Positions 50,807 through 59,022 of a stretch of 64,000 nt of DNA are shown piece by piece. The notes beneath the pieces were generated by a model. The model searched no databases. It was not told the DNA's origin and saw nothing but the letters and a program-made list of their open reading frames with translations. How positions within the stretch are numbered: position 1 is the first letter of the stretch; the number at the start of each line of letters is the position of its first letter. Position numbers and translations under genes: made by a program. Source of the stretch: Catenisphaera adipataccumulans (GTDB lineage Bacteria > Bacillota_I > Bacilli_A > Erysipelotrichales > Erysipelotrichaceae); assembly GCF_014202755.1 (NCBI RefSeq), contig NZ_JACHHK010000005.1, positions 62,001 through 126,000 on the forward strand, given 5' to 3'.

Positions 50807-51601
50807 ATGTCAGAGAAATTAAAAAATAAGCTGATTTACTTTATCAGCCTCGCGATCATGATCGTGGTGTTATACGGCATTGCTTATATGTCCTTTATGC
50901 GCAAGGTCGATGTGAATGTAATGGAGAATGCCAAATTTGAATACAGCGGTGAAAACGGCAACGCGACGCTGACGGTCACCATGGATGACAGTTCGGAAAT
51001 CAATCAGCGAACGGCGGCTTTTCTGGAGACGGTAGAATTCGAAGCCAGTCCGAATACCGAATTATCGAACGGTGATGTCGTGCATGTGACCGCAACCTAT
51101 GATGAAGCGACAGCGGAAGAATACAATTTCAATCCTACACACCTCAGCGAAGATATCAAAGTTTCCGGTCTGCCGGATCAATATAGTTCATTAAAACAAA
51201 TTGATAAGAGTTATCTGAGCAATATTCTGGAAGCAGCGGACCAATATATTGATGATCATGCGACAGAAATCTATCGGACAGAAGTCGGCGGATCTTCGGA
51301 ACGGATTTCATTGGATAAATCGCGGGTGGTCTATTCGGCTTTCATGAAATCAAAAAATTCTGAAAACAGCGACCGTGTCATCCGGATCTATCAGTTGACT
51401 TATACGGCCGGTGAAACACAGACGGAGCTATACTATCTGGTCTGTGTGCCGGAAATCAATGATTCTGATGATGTCGCTGAGCAAGATATCTACGGCCTGA
51501 AGGCATACTTGACCGACGATGAAAAAAACAACCGCCAATACGCAGAATACGTACAGCGGCTGTATCAGGAACAATATACGATCGAAGAAATCACGAAGTA
51601 A
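50807..51601 (+). CDS. Membrane-anchored extracellular protein of unknown function
   Basis: 264 residues from the ATG at 50807. One N-terminal transmembrane segment (about 10-29) is followed by a soluble domain outside the membrane. Residues 40-110 look beta-rich (FEYSGENGNATLTVTMDD), similar to the repeat domains of zinc-ribbon membrane proteins such as TcaA or YvbJ, but no zinc ribbon is present. The C-terminus is helical and charged. Function not assigned. It ends in a strong bidirectional terminator. Confidence 0.72.
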   Translation: MSEKLKNKLIYFISLAIMIVVLYGIAYMSFMRKVDVNVMENAKFEYSGENGNATLTVTMDDSSEINQRTAAFLETVEFEASPNTELSNGDVVHVTATYDEATAEEYNFNPTHLSEDIKVSGLPDQYSSLKQIDKSYLSNILEAADQYIDDHATEIYRTEVGGSSERISLDKSRVVYSAFMKSKNSENSDRVIRIYQLTYTAGETQTELYYLVCVPEINDSDDVAEQDIYGLKAYLTDDEKNNRQYAEYVQRLYQEQYTIEEITK

Positions 51602-51620
51602 CATTACTTCGTGATTTTTA
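51589..51620. terminator. Bidirectional terminator between the membrane protein and HIT genes
   Basis: AATCACGAAGTAA (51589-51601), CA loop, TTACTTCGTGATT (51604-51616), a perfect 13-bp stem with Ts after it. It overlaps both stop codons. Confidence 0.92.
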
Positions 51621-51996
51621 ATAACTCTTCGAAATCTACTTCCGGAATCTCATGGAATTCCAGCGTAAGCGTATCGTTGTCGGCATAGCGCGGGATCAAA
51701 TGCACATGAAAATGCATGACACTTTGCCCGGCTGCCTCATTGATATTGGTCAGCACGTTCATACCATCACAATGCAGAACGTCACATAAACGGTTCGCTA
51801 ATTTCTGGGCTACTTCAAAGACATGATCCCGTACGTCGGCCGGGCAGTCCAGGAAGGATTCGCAGTGCTGCTTCGGCACGACGAGGCAGTGGCCGTAGCT
51901 GGTCGGGTTGATATCGAAGAATGCGATGACCTGGTCATCTTCGTACAATGTGTTGCTCGGGATCTTTCCGGCAGCGATATCACAAAAAATACACAT
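51604..51996 (-). CDS. HIT-family hydrolase (Hint-like)
   Basis: 130 residues from the ATG at 51996 (AGGAGG eight bases upstream), beginning MCIFCDIAAGKIPS. The histidine triad is HFHVHLIPRY, and the N-terminal CxxC pair can bind zinc. It hydrolyses nucleotide conjugates such as adenosine phosphoramidates or Ap4A. It is transcribed divergently from murF. A promoter (CTGACT-17-TATAAT on the minus strand) lies just upstream. Confidence 0.93.
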   Translation of the reverse strand: MCIFCDIAAGKIPSNTLYEDDQVIAFFDINPTSYGHCLVVPKQHCESFLDCPADVRDHVFEVAQKLANRLCDVLHCDGMNVLTNINEAAGQSVMHFHVHLIPRYADNDTLTLEFHEIPEVDFEELLKITK

Positions 51997-52017
51997 ATTA
52001 TCTTCCTCCTGATGCTT

Positions 52018-52069
52018 ATTATACGACACAAAAAAGGAAAAGTCAGGCTAAGGGGACGCCTGACTTTCC
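52018..52069 (-). promoter_or_regulatory. HIT gene promoter overlapping a strong hairpin
   Basis: On the minus strand CTGACT (52046-52041), 17 bp, TATAAT (52023-52018). The -35 lies inside an inverted repeat: AGTCAGGC (52041-52048) and GCCTGACT (52058-52065), extended by GGAA/TTCC (52036-52039 and 52066-52069). Followed by six Us on the minus strand, so it can also act as a terminator for minus-strand RNA. Confidence 0.6.
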
Positions 52070-52337
52070 AAAATTAAGGGGATAGAAAATTGTATGAATA
52101 CCATTTTGTTTATTCATACAGGCAAGGCCTTCTACTCCTTGCTTATACGAAGTATAGCACATAGTTTCTCTCGGAATGTGTGATAATTGTGGGAAAATGC
52201 GGATATTTTGTCAAAATAGGCCATTTTTGTACCAAAATAATGCAAAAGCCGCCCAAAATTCCTGTCGGGTGGGGACAAATCCCGTAAAATACGGGTGGGG
52301 AATATGCTATAATAACAACACATAAAGAGGAAGTTTT
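52070..52337 (+). other. Structured intergenic region upstream of murF
   Basis: A gene-free 268-bp stretch with several perfect inverted repeats: TGTATGAATA (52091-52100) with TATTCATACA (52111-52120), GCAAGG (52122-52127) with CCTTGC (52137-52142), TATAC (52144-52148) with GTATA (52152-52156), and CCCGT (52281-52285) with ACGGG (52291-52295). It is more structured than other gaps here. A small RNA or a cis-acting leader is possible, but neither ends nor a T tract fix one. Confidence 0.5.
52266..52313 (+). promoter_or_regulatory. murF operon promoter with direct repeats
   Basis: An extended -10 TGCTATAAT (TATAAT 52308-52313) lacks a good -35. Two exact copies of CGGGTGGGGA (52266-52275 and 52292-52301) lie just upstream, 26 bp apart, flanking a short hairpin. 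They are candidate binding sites for an activator or repressor of the cell-wall operon. Confidence 0.5.
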
Positions 52338-53693
52338 ATGATCAAAAAAACAGTTCAGGAAATTGCCCGTATGGCAGGCGGCGAACTGATCGGATGTGAC
52401 GATCCGGCCGCTTTCGTCTGCGGGGTTTCTATTGATTCACGTACACTGAATGAACATACATTGTATATACCGATGATCGGGGCCCATGTCGACGGGCATC
52501 AGTTTGTTGAACAGGTGCCGGGGGTTTCTCTGTGGCAGCGTGATCACACGCCGCTGCCGGCGCACCGTCCGCTGATCCTGGTCAATGATACAGAAAAAGC
52601 GCTGCAGGCGCTGGCCGCATCCTATATGGATACCCTTTCCTGCAAAGTGATCGGCATCACGGGCAGCAACGGCAAGACCGGTACCAAAGATATTTTCTGC
52701 AGTGTGTTTGCCCAGGCGAAAAAAACGCAGAAGACCCAAGGCAATCGGAACAACGAATTGGGCGTGCCGCTGACGATCCTGGAACTGGATGAAGACTGTG
52801 AGATCGCAGTGATCGAAATGGGTGTGGAAAATCCGGGCGATATTGATTTTTTGGCAACGATGGTCCGGCCGGATATTGCCGTGATCACGAATATCGGCAG
52901 TGCCCATATGGAAAATCTCGGCAGCAAGATGGGCATCGCGCGTGCCAAGTGTGAGATCTTAAAGAACTTAAAACCAGGAGGCTTGTTTCTGTACAACAGC
53001 GACAGTCCGGAAATTGCGGCCGTCATGGCGGATATGGAGATCGATCCGTCCAAGCGCATCGTTTCATTTGGGACCGACGGCATGATTTCACTGACTTCGC
53101 CGGTCGAAACGCGGAAAAACGGGATCTCCTTTACTTGTTCCGCACTGCAGGAACGGGTGTTCATGAACACGCTGGGAACGTTTCAGGCATTCAATGCCCT
53201 GCCGGCTATTTATGCGGCCAAAGATGCAGGCCTGAGCGAAACGCAGATCCTTTATGGTTTATCGCATTTGGAAATGACCAAGATGCGCACGCAGCTGATC
53301 GAAGTCGGTAAAGCCGTGATCTTGGATGATACCTATAAATCCAATCCGGAAAGTGCACAAGCCGCCATTGATACGTTGATGACGCTGCCGACGGCCAAGC
53401 ATTATGCATTTTTAAGCGATATGTTGGACTTAGGCGATAATGAAAAACGTTTACATGAAATAATCGGCGAATACGCTTTAGAAAAAGGATTGAATGGAGT
53501 ATATTGTGTAGGAGAACGGTCGCAGGCAACGGCTGAAGCTGCCGGAAAGATCGGTCATTGGTACGCTTCGAAAGAAGCAGCCGTAAACGATCTGCTTCCG
53601 CTTCTGGATACCGACTGCGCACTTTTAGTGAAAGGCAGCCGGGCCATGAAGATGGATGAAGCCGTTCAGATGTTACGGGAGGTAGAAGTATGA
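52338..53693 (+). CDS. murF: UDP-MurNAc-tripeptide:D-Ala-D-X ligase MurF
   Basis: 451 residues, Mur ligase family. The ATP loop is ITGSNGKTGTKD (about residue 108), followed by IEMGVENPGDI, IGSAHMENLGS and LDDTYKSNPES, all MurF-typical. It adds the terminal dipeptide to UDP-MurNAc-tripeptide in the cytoplasm. It heads an operon with the dipeptide ligase (4-bp overlap) and racemase, so the dipeptide made next door, D-Ala-D-Ser or D-Ala-D-Ala, is its likely substrate. GAGGAAG precedes the ATG. Confidence 0.94.
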   Translation: MIKKTVQEIARMAGGELIGCDDPAAFVCGVSIDSRTLNEHTLYIPMIGAHVDGHQFVEQVPGVSLWQRDHTPLPAHRPLILVNDTEKALQALAASYMDTLSCKVIGITGSNGKTGTKDIFCSVFAQAKKTQKTQGNRNNELGVPLTILELDEDCEIAVIEMGVENPGDIDFLATMVRPDIAVITNIGSAHMENLGSKMGIARAKCEILKNLKPGGLFLYNSDSPEIAAVMADMEIDPSKRIVSFGTDGMISLTSPVETRKNGISFTCSALQERVFMNTLGTFQAFNALPAIYAAKDAGLSETQILYGLSHLEMTKMRTQLIEVGKAVILDDTYKSNPESAQAAIDTLMTLPTAKHYAFLSDMLDLGDNEKRLHEIIGEYALEKGLNGVYCVGERSQATAEAAGKIGHWYASKEAAVNDLLPLLDTDCALLVKGSRAMKMDEAVQMLREVEV

Positions 53694-54739
53694 GCAAGTT
53701 AAAATTGGGGGTCATTTTCGGCGGACAGAGCAGTGAGTATTCGGTGTCTTTGCATTCAGCCGGATCGTTTCTTCGCCAGATCCACCGCGAACGATATGAA
53801 CTGACGATGATCGGTATCGATACGCGCGGCCAATTTTACATATATGACGGACCAATCGAAAAAATTGAACATGATCAATGGAAAGAAAATGCCGTGCCGT
53901 GTGCCTGGGTGCACAAGGGCGTCATGCCGCTGGACGGTTCGAACCGTGCCATTGTTTTTGACTGTGTGTTCCCGATCCTGCACGGCAAAAACGGTGAAGA
54001 CGGCTGTATCCAAGGCTTGTTGGAACTGATGAACATTCATTATGTCGGCTGCGATGTGCTGAGCAGCTCCATGATCATGGATAAAGAAATCATGCACATT
54101 TTATGCCGCCAGGCGAACATTCCATGTGCGGACTATGTTTGTTTACGCGAAGATGAACCGCATCCTGGCTTTGAAGAATTAAGCGCAAAACTGCCGCTGC
54201 CATGGGTCATCAAACCATGCAACGCGGGCAGCAGTTACGGCGTCCAATTTGTATCCGAAAAGGAACAATACGAGGATGCCATCGCTGAAGCGTGGAAATA
54301 CGACGGCCGCGGCAAACTGCTTGTGGAAGAAGCTGTCGATGGTTTTGAGATCGGTATGGCAGTCATGGGCAACCGGGAACTGACGACTGGTAAAGCGGAT
54401 GAGATCCGTATCCACGGTCATATTTTTGATTTTGAAGGAAAATATGAGATGAAAGGGGCCGAGATCATCTGTCCGGCCGAGATCGATGAAGACACTTTCA
54501 AACGGGCGCAGGAACTGGCCTGCCGTGTTTATCGGACCATGAACTGTACCGGTATGGCACGTGTTGATATGTTCGTGCTGCCGGATAAAAAAGTGATCCT
54601 TAATGAACTGAATACAATTCCTGGCTTTACGGCAACCAGCCGTTATCCGACGATGATGAGCGAAGCCGGTCTGGAATTTCCGGATCTGATCGACCGTCTG
54701 ATCGATCTGGCCATGGAGCGCGAGGTCGGCGTATGTTAG
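53690..54739 (+). CDS. D-Ala-D-X ligase of the Van type (VanG/VanC-like), probable D-Ala-D-Ser ligase
   Basis: 349 residues, ATP-grasp dipeptide ligase. FGGQSSEYSVSLHSA, FPILHGKNGEDG, NAGSSYGV (178-185) and NTIPGFTATSRYPTMM (308-323) are intact. VEEAVDGFEIGMAVMG (212-227) follows the Van pattern (GxEVGCAVLG) rather than the Ddl pattern (GREIEVAVLG). The omega loop keeps Lys-Tyr (FDFEGKY, 246-252), which D-Ala-D-lactate ligases lack, so a dipeptide is made. Similarity to VanG as I recall it, with a VanT-like racemase next door, favours D-Ser as second substrate. Ordinary D-Ala-D-Ala activity remains possible. Confidence 0.85.
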   Translation: MSKLKLGVIFGGQSSEYSVSLHSAGSFLRQIHRERYELTMIGIDTRGQFYIYDGPIEKIEHDQWKENAVPCAWVHKGVMPLDGSNRAIVFDCVFPILHGKNGEDGCIQGLLELMNIHYVGCDVLSSSMIMDKEIMHILCRQANIPCADYVCLREDEPHPGFEELSAKLPLPWVIKPCNAGSSYGVQFVSEKEQYEDAIAEAWKYDGRGKLLVEEAVDGFEIGMAVMGNRELTTGKADEIRIHGHIFDFEGKYEMKGAEIICPAEIDEDTFKRAQELACRVYRTMNCTGMARVDMFVLPDKKVILNELNTIPGFTATSRYPTMMSEAGLEFPDLIDRLIDLAMEREVGVC

Positions 54740-55887
54740 AGGCACGCAGCCGTGCCTGGGCCGAGATCGATGAACAAGCCATCGTTCATAATTTGGCCGA
54801 AGTACAGAAACTTGTCGGTAAAACCAAGATCATGGGCATCGTCAAAGCCAATGCTTACGGGCACGGGGATGTAGCTTGTGCAAGGGTGCTGGCAGATGCT
54901 GGTGTGGATTTTTTTGGCGTTTCCAGTGTTGATGAAGCACTGAATCTGCGCGATCATGGCATTACGCAGGATATTTTGATCCTCGGTTATACACCGCCGG
55001 AACATTTTCACTATTTATATGAAAAAAATTTAGTACAGTCGTTATGCAGCTATGCTTATGCACAAAAACTGAATGATTTTGCCGGAGCGCATCACCAAGT
55101 GATCCGCGCTCATTGTAAAGTGGATACAGGAATGAACCGGACCGGCGTGATCTATCAACCGCAGGAAAAACACATGGACGAGATCCTTGCGGAATACCGC
55201 CTGCCGCATGTTCATACCGAAGGAATTTTCTCGCATTTTCCGGTCAGCGATGACTTGCAGGAAGACAGCCGGACCTTTACAGAACGACAGATCCGTTTGT
55301 TTCAAGAAGTGCTGAACGGCCTGCAGGAACAAGGCATCGATCCGGGCATCCGCCATATTCAGAATAGCTACGGCATTCTGAATTACGGTGATTTAGGAAT
55401 GGACTACTGTCGGCCGGGGTTATTGTGGATGGGCGTCACTAGTGATGATGCGATCCCGATCCGCAGCGATCCGGATTTTATTCCGGTCTTATCTTTGTAT
55501 GCCAATGTCAGTGTTGTGAAGACCATCCAGCCGGGCATGACGGTCAGCTATGGACGCCATTTTACGGCAGAAAGACCGACCAAGGTGGCCACCTTGTCGA
55601 TCGGTTATGCGGATGGCCTGCCGCGCCTGGTATCCAACCAAGGATGGGAAGTTTTGATCCACGGACATCGCTGTCCGCAGATCGGCAACATCTGCATGGA
55701 TCAGTTGATGGTCGATGCGACAGAGGTACCGGATGTGCAGGAAGGAGATACAGCTTGTCTGGTTGGTACGCAGAACGGTCAGCGTGTAACGATCGATGAG
55801 ATCAGCCGGAAAGCACATACGATCAATAACGAAACCTTGTCAGCTTTGGCTGCACGGGTTCCGAGAATGAAAAAAAGAGGGAAATGA
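54733..55887 (+). CDS. Alanine/serine racemase with the VanT-type Asn
   Basis: 384 residues, fold-type III PLP racemase. Lys38 in VKANAYGHGDV binds PLP, and a Tyr in VSYGRHF is the second catalytic base. The position of Tyr354 in Geobacillus Alr (TINYEV) is Asn366 here (TINNET). VanT serine racemases have Asn at that position, and Tyr354Asn gives Alr serine racemase activity, so this enzyme probably makes D-Ser as well as D-Ala. It overlaps the ligase gene by 7 bp. The membrane protein after it starts one base after its stop. Confidence 0.88.
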   Translation: MLEARSRAWAEIDEQAIVHNLAEVQKLVGKTKIMGIVKANAYGHGDVACARVLADAGVDFFGVSSVDEALNLRDHGITQDILILGYTPPEHFHYLYEKNLVQSLCSYAYAQKLNDFAGAHHQVIRAHCKVDTGMNRTGVIYQPQEKHMDEILAEYRLPHVHTEGIFSHFPVSDDLQEDSRTFTERQIRLFQEVLNGLQEQGIDPGIRHIQNSYGILNYGDLGMDYCRPGLLWMGVTSDDAIPIRSDPDFIPVLSLYANVSVVKTIQPGMTVSYGRHFTAERPTKVATLSIGYADGLPRLVSNQGWEVLIHGHRCPQIGNICMDQLMVDATEVPDVQEGDTACLVGTQNGQRVTIDEISRKAHTINNETLSALAARVPRMKKRGK

Positions 55888-55888
55888 A

Positions 55889-56911
55889 GTGGCAAGAAAA
55901 AAGTACGGTGCAATTGATATTGCGAAATATATCTCAGCTCTGCTTGTAGTATGTATCCATACATATCCGTTTTATGAAGTTTCACCAACGTTTAATATGT
56001 ATTGGATCCAAACGCTCTGCCGTATGGCAGTACCGTTTTTCTTTGTAACTTCGGGATTCTTTTTCTTCCGCAAATGGGAGAAAGACAATGAGGAAGCCAA
56101 TTGGACCAACTTAAAAAAATATGAATCCCGTTTATTGAAATTATATTTGATCTGGACCGTGATATATCTTCCGTATACGATCTGGGATTATACCCGTGCG
56201 CAGTTTAAATGGTATCACATCTTTGCTTATCTGCGCGATTTGATCCTGAACGGAAGTTACTATCATTTGTGGTTCTTCCCGGCATTGATGCTTGGAATGG
56301 CTATCGTTTATGGACTGTACCGCCGGTACGGGATGAAACACACATTGTTCATTTCACTGATCTTGTACTTGATCGGTTATATGATCAACGTTTATACACC
56401 GCTCTGGGAATCGGGCCGCTGGCCGTACGTGACTTTCTTTTTTGGCTTTTTCACAAAAGTCTTTACGACGTCGCGCAACGGCATCTTCTTTGGACCGATG
56501 TTTATTTCCATCGGGCTGCTGCTTTCGCGGACACGCCGTCTGCCGCATCGGGTCTCGGTGATCGGCTGGGCCATCAGTTTTGTGCTGCTGATCATCGAAG
56601 TGTCGCTTTATGACCGGGCTGGTCTGCTGCGGGACTTAACGAGCATGGACTTGATGTTGGTTCCGTGTGTGTATTTCCTGGTCAACGCCCTGCTGACGGA
56701 TGATCGGCCGTATAAAGCCCGTTATCTGAATATGCGGCATGAATCCTTGTTGATTTATACCTCACATATTCTGTTTGCGAAGATTTTACTGGCCGTGATG
56801 CCCCATGCCCATCTGGTCGTCTATTTCCTGACCTTGGGACTGGCGCAGTGCTTTGCCACGGCTGTACTGACATTAAAAGACCGCTATCCAGTTTTAGAGA
56901 ACTTATTATGA
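55889..56911 (+). CDS. Acyltransferase-3 family membrane protein (VanT N-domain-like)
   Basis: 340 residues from the first ATG-equivalent, GTG at 55889, after AGGGAAATGAA. About ten transmembrane helices; the opening DIAKYISALLVVCIHTYPF and FVTSGFFFFRKW are acyltransferase-3 motifs, as is SYYHLWFFPALMLG. In VanT proteins an acyltransferase-3-like membrane domain is fused in front of the serine racemase and is thought to handle L-serine. Here the two parts are separate genes in reversed order. An O-acetyltransferase of cell-wall glycans is the alternative. Confidence 0.85.
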   Translation: MARKKYGAIDIAKYISALLVVCIHTYPFYEVSPTFNMYWIQTLCRMAVPFFFVTSGFFFFRKWEKDNEEANWTNLKKYESRLLKLYLIWTVIYLPYTIWDYTRAQFKWYHIFAYLRDLILNGSYYHLWFFPALMLGMAIVYGLYRRYGMKHTLFISLILYLIGYMINVYTPLWESGRWPYVTFFFGFFTKVFTTSRNGIFFGPMFISIGLLLSRTRRLPHRVSVIGWAISFVLLIIEVSLYDRAGLLRDLTSMDLMLVPCVYFLVNALLTDDRPYKARYLNMRHESLLIYTSHILFAKILLAVMPHAHLVVYFLTLGLAQCFATAVLTLKDRYPVLENLL

Positions 56912-58473
56912 TCCGATTGTTTCAAGTAAAATGCGCAAGTGAAGATCAAAAAGAAATTGAAGCGCGTATACTGAAAAAACTCCATATAGAAAAAAGAGAT
57001 CTTTTCGCATGGTCGATTCATCGCAAAAGCGTGGACGCGCGCCATCGCGAGATCTTTTTTTCGTATACTGTAGATTGTTCGGTACGAAATGAACAACGTT
57101 TTTTAAAACGGAAAGATATTCAGCCGACCCCGGACGAAACCTATCACCCGGCCCAGCCGGGCAGCCATCCGCTGAAGACCCGCCCGTATGTGATCGGCTT
57201 CGGTCCGGCGGGCATGTTTGCCGCTTATACATTGGCACAGGCAGGCTATTGTCCGGTCATCATTGAACGGGGCAGCCGTATTGAGCAGCGCCGGCAGAAA
57301 ACGGAATCGTTCTGGCACGGCGGCCCGCTGGATCCGGAATGTAACGTTCAGTTTGGCGAAGGCGGCGCCGGTGCCTTCAGCGACGGCAAATTGACCACCC
57401 GCAGTAAAGATCCCCGCTGCCGCAAGGTCCTCAGCGACCTTGTGCACTTAGGCGCCGATCCGGAGATCCTGATCGATCAGCATCCGCACATTGGTACGGA
57501 CGCTTTTGAACAAATCATCATTGCGCTGCGCAAAGAAATTGAACAGTTGGGCGGCACGTTTTGCTTTGACGCCCGCCTGGATGATCTGCAGATCGAAAAC
57601 GGTAAGCTGACCGGGATCTGTGTGAACGGCAGCTGGTCAGACTGCAGTGCTTTGATCTTGGCCATCGGCCACAGCGCCCGTGATACTGTGATGATGCTCC
57701 ATCACCGCGGGCTGGCCATGGAAAACAAACGCTTTGCGGTCGGTGTCCGCATCGAGCATACTCAGGAATGGGTCAACCGAGCGATGTTAAGGGACCACAG
57801 CACAGATCCTCGTTTAATTCCGGCCCGTTATCAGCTGACGTATACCACGTCCGCAAATAAAGGCGTGTATACATTCTGCATGTGTCCGGGCGGTTATGTG
57901 ATTTCTGCCTGTGCCCAGCCGGGACATCTGGTCGTCAATGGCATGAGCTATGCCGACCGCGGCGGGACCAATGCCAACAGTGCGCTGTTGGTTCAGGTCG
58001 ATGCTTCGGATTACGGGAATGAGCTCTTTGCGGGCCTGCATTATCAGGAAGCCATCGAACAGAAAGCCTATGAAGTGGTCGGCGGTTATCAGGCGTGCTG
58101 CCAGCGGGCCGACGATTATTTATACGGCGGCAAGCATGCATTTACGGTCCAGCCGACCTATCAGCCGGCCGTATCTGCCGTTGATCTTAATACGGTACTC
58201 CCGATGCCGGTCAATGATGCCCTGCATGAGGCACTGCCGCATTTTGAGGCCAAAGTGCCTGGGTTTGTTTCTTCCGGAGCCGTTCTGACTGCCCCGGAAA
58301 CGCGCAGCAGTTCGGCTGTCCGCATCGTCCGGAACACGGACCTGACTGCCGGATTTACAGGCGTGTATCCATGCGGAGAGGGCAGCGGGTATGCCGGCGG
58401 GATCATGACCAGTGCTGTGGACGGGATCCGCTGTGCAGAGAAACTCATTGAATATTTTGCGTACGGACAGTAA
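56908..58473 (+). CDS. FAD-dependent oxidoreductase (COG2509-like)
   Basis: 521 residues from the ATG at 56908, which overlaps the previous stop (ATGA). The N-terminal 85 residues are a small alpha/beta domain typical of this family. The Rossmann FAD motif GFGPAGMFAAYTLAQAG begins near residue 97. NVQFGEGGAGAFSDGKLTTR and the end GEGSGYAGGIMTSAVDG are family-specific. Often annotated as NAD(FAD)-utilising dehydrogenase; the reaction is not known. Linkage to the cell-wall genes may only reflect dense packing. Confidence 0.88.
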   Translation: MIRLFQVKCASEDQKEIEARILKKLHIEKRDLFAWSIHRKSVDARHREIFFSYTVDCSVRNEQRFLKRKDIQPTPDETYHPAQPGSHPLKTRPYVIGFGPAGMFAAYTLAQAGYCPVIIERGSRIEQRRQKTESFWHGGPLDPECNVQFGEGGAGAFSDGKLTTRSKDPRCRKVLSDLVHLGADPEILIDQHPHIGTDAFEQIIIALRKEIEQLGGTFCFDARLDDLQIENGKLTGICVNGSWSDCSALILAIGHSARDTVMMLHHRGLAMENKRFAVGVRIEHTQEWVNRAMLRDHSTDPRLIPARYQLTYTTSANKGVYTFCMCPGGYVISACAQPGHLVVNGMSYADRGGTNANSALLVQVDASDYGNELFAGLHYQEAIEQKAYEVVGGYQACCQRADDYLYGGKHAFTVQPTYQPAVSAVDLNTVLPMPVNDALHEALPHFEAKVPGFVSSGAVLTAPETRSSSAVRIVRNTDLTAGFTGVYPCGEGSGYAGGIMTSAVDGIRCAEKLIEYFAYGQ

Positions 58474-58497
58474 AATAAATCCGAGGTAATAAGATTT

Positions 58498-59022
58498 GTG
58501 AAATTATTCAAACCCGATTACTATATCTCAAGCTACAGGAATTTGGATGTCCGCCGCTTGAAAGAAAATCACATCCGCCTGCTTTTATGCGACATTGACA
58601 ATACGTTGGCCGGTCCGCATGAACGGGATGCCGATGTACAGGTTGCACAGTTTCTGCGGCGGGTACAGCAGGCCGGCATCGAAACTATGATCTGTTCTAA
58701 TTCGCGGCCTTCGCGGGTGCGGCGCTTTGTCAAAGACCTGCCGGTCGATCAAGCATATGGGTTTTCTTTTAAACCATTGGTTTATCAGCTGAAACGGGCG
58801 ATGCACCACGCTCATACGGATGCAGCGCATACGGCCATCATGGGCGATCAGATCTTCACGGATATTCTTGGCGGGAACCGCATCGGCTTGTACACGATCT
58901 TAACGAACCCGGTTTCAACATCGGATAAGGGGGTTACCATGTTGAACCGTTTACTGGAAAAATTTGTTTTCCGTTATTTAGAGAAAAAATATTCGTTCAG
59001 GAAAGGGGATTACGATGACTGA
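58498..59022 (+). CDS. yqeG: YqeG-family HAD phosphatase
   Basis: 174 residues starting at GTG 58498 (CGAGG upstream). HAD motif I is LLCDIDNTLAGPH, motif II SNSRPSRV, and the late MGDQIFTDILGGNRIG holds motif IV. It belongs to the YqeG/GEP4-like HAD subfamily IIIA, some members of which are phosphatidylglycerophosphate phosphatases. It opens the classic Firmicutes operon and overlaps yqeH by 8 bp. Confidence 0.93.
   Translation: MKLFKPDYYISSYRNLDVRRLKENHIRLLLCDIDNTLAGPHERDADVQVAQFLRRVQQAGIETMICSNSRPSRVRRFVKDLPVDQAYGFSFKPLVYQLKRAMHHAHTDAAHTAIMGDQIFTDILGGNRIGLYTILTNPVSTSDKGVTMLNRLLEKFVFRYLEKKYSFRKGDYDD

Noticed and set aside
52144-52156. TATACGAAGTATA, which resembles half of a loxP-type site
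   Set aside because: Only one short arm matches, spacer and second arm are absent, and no recombinase gene is nearby; it is just a short palindrome.
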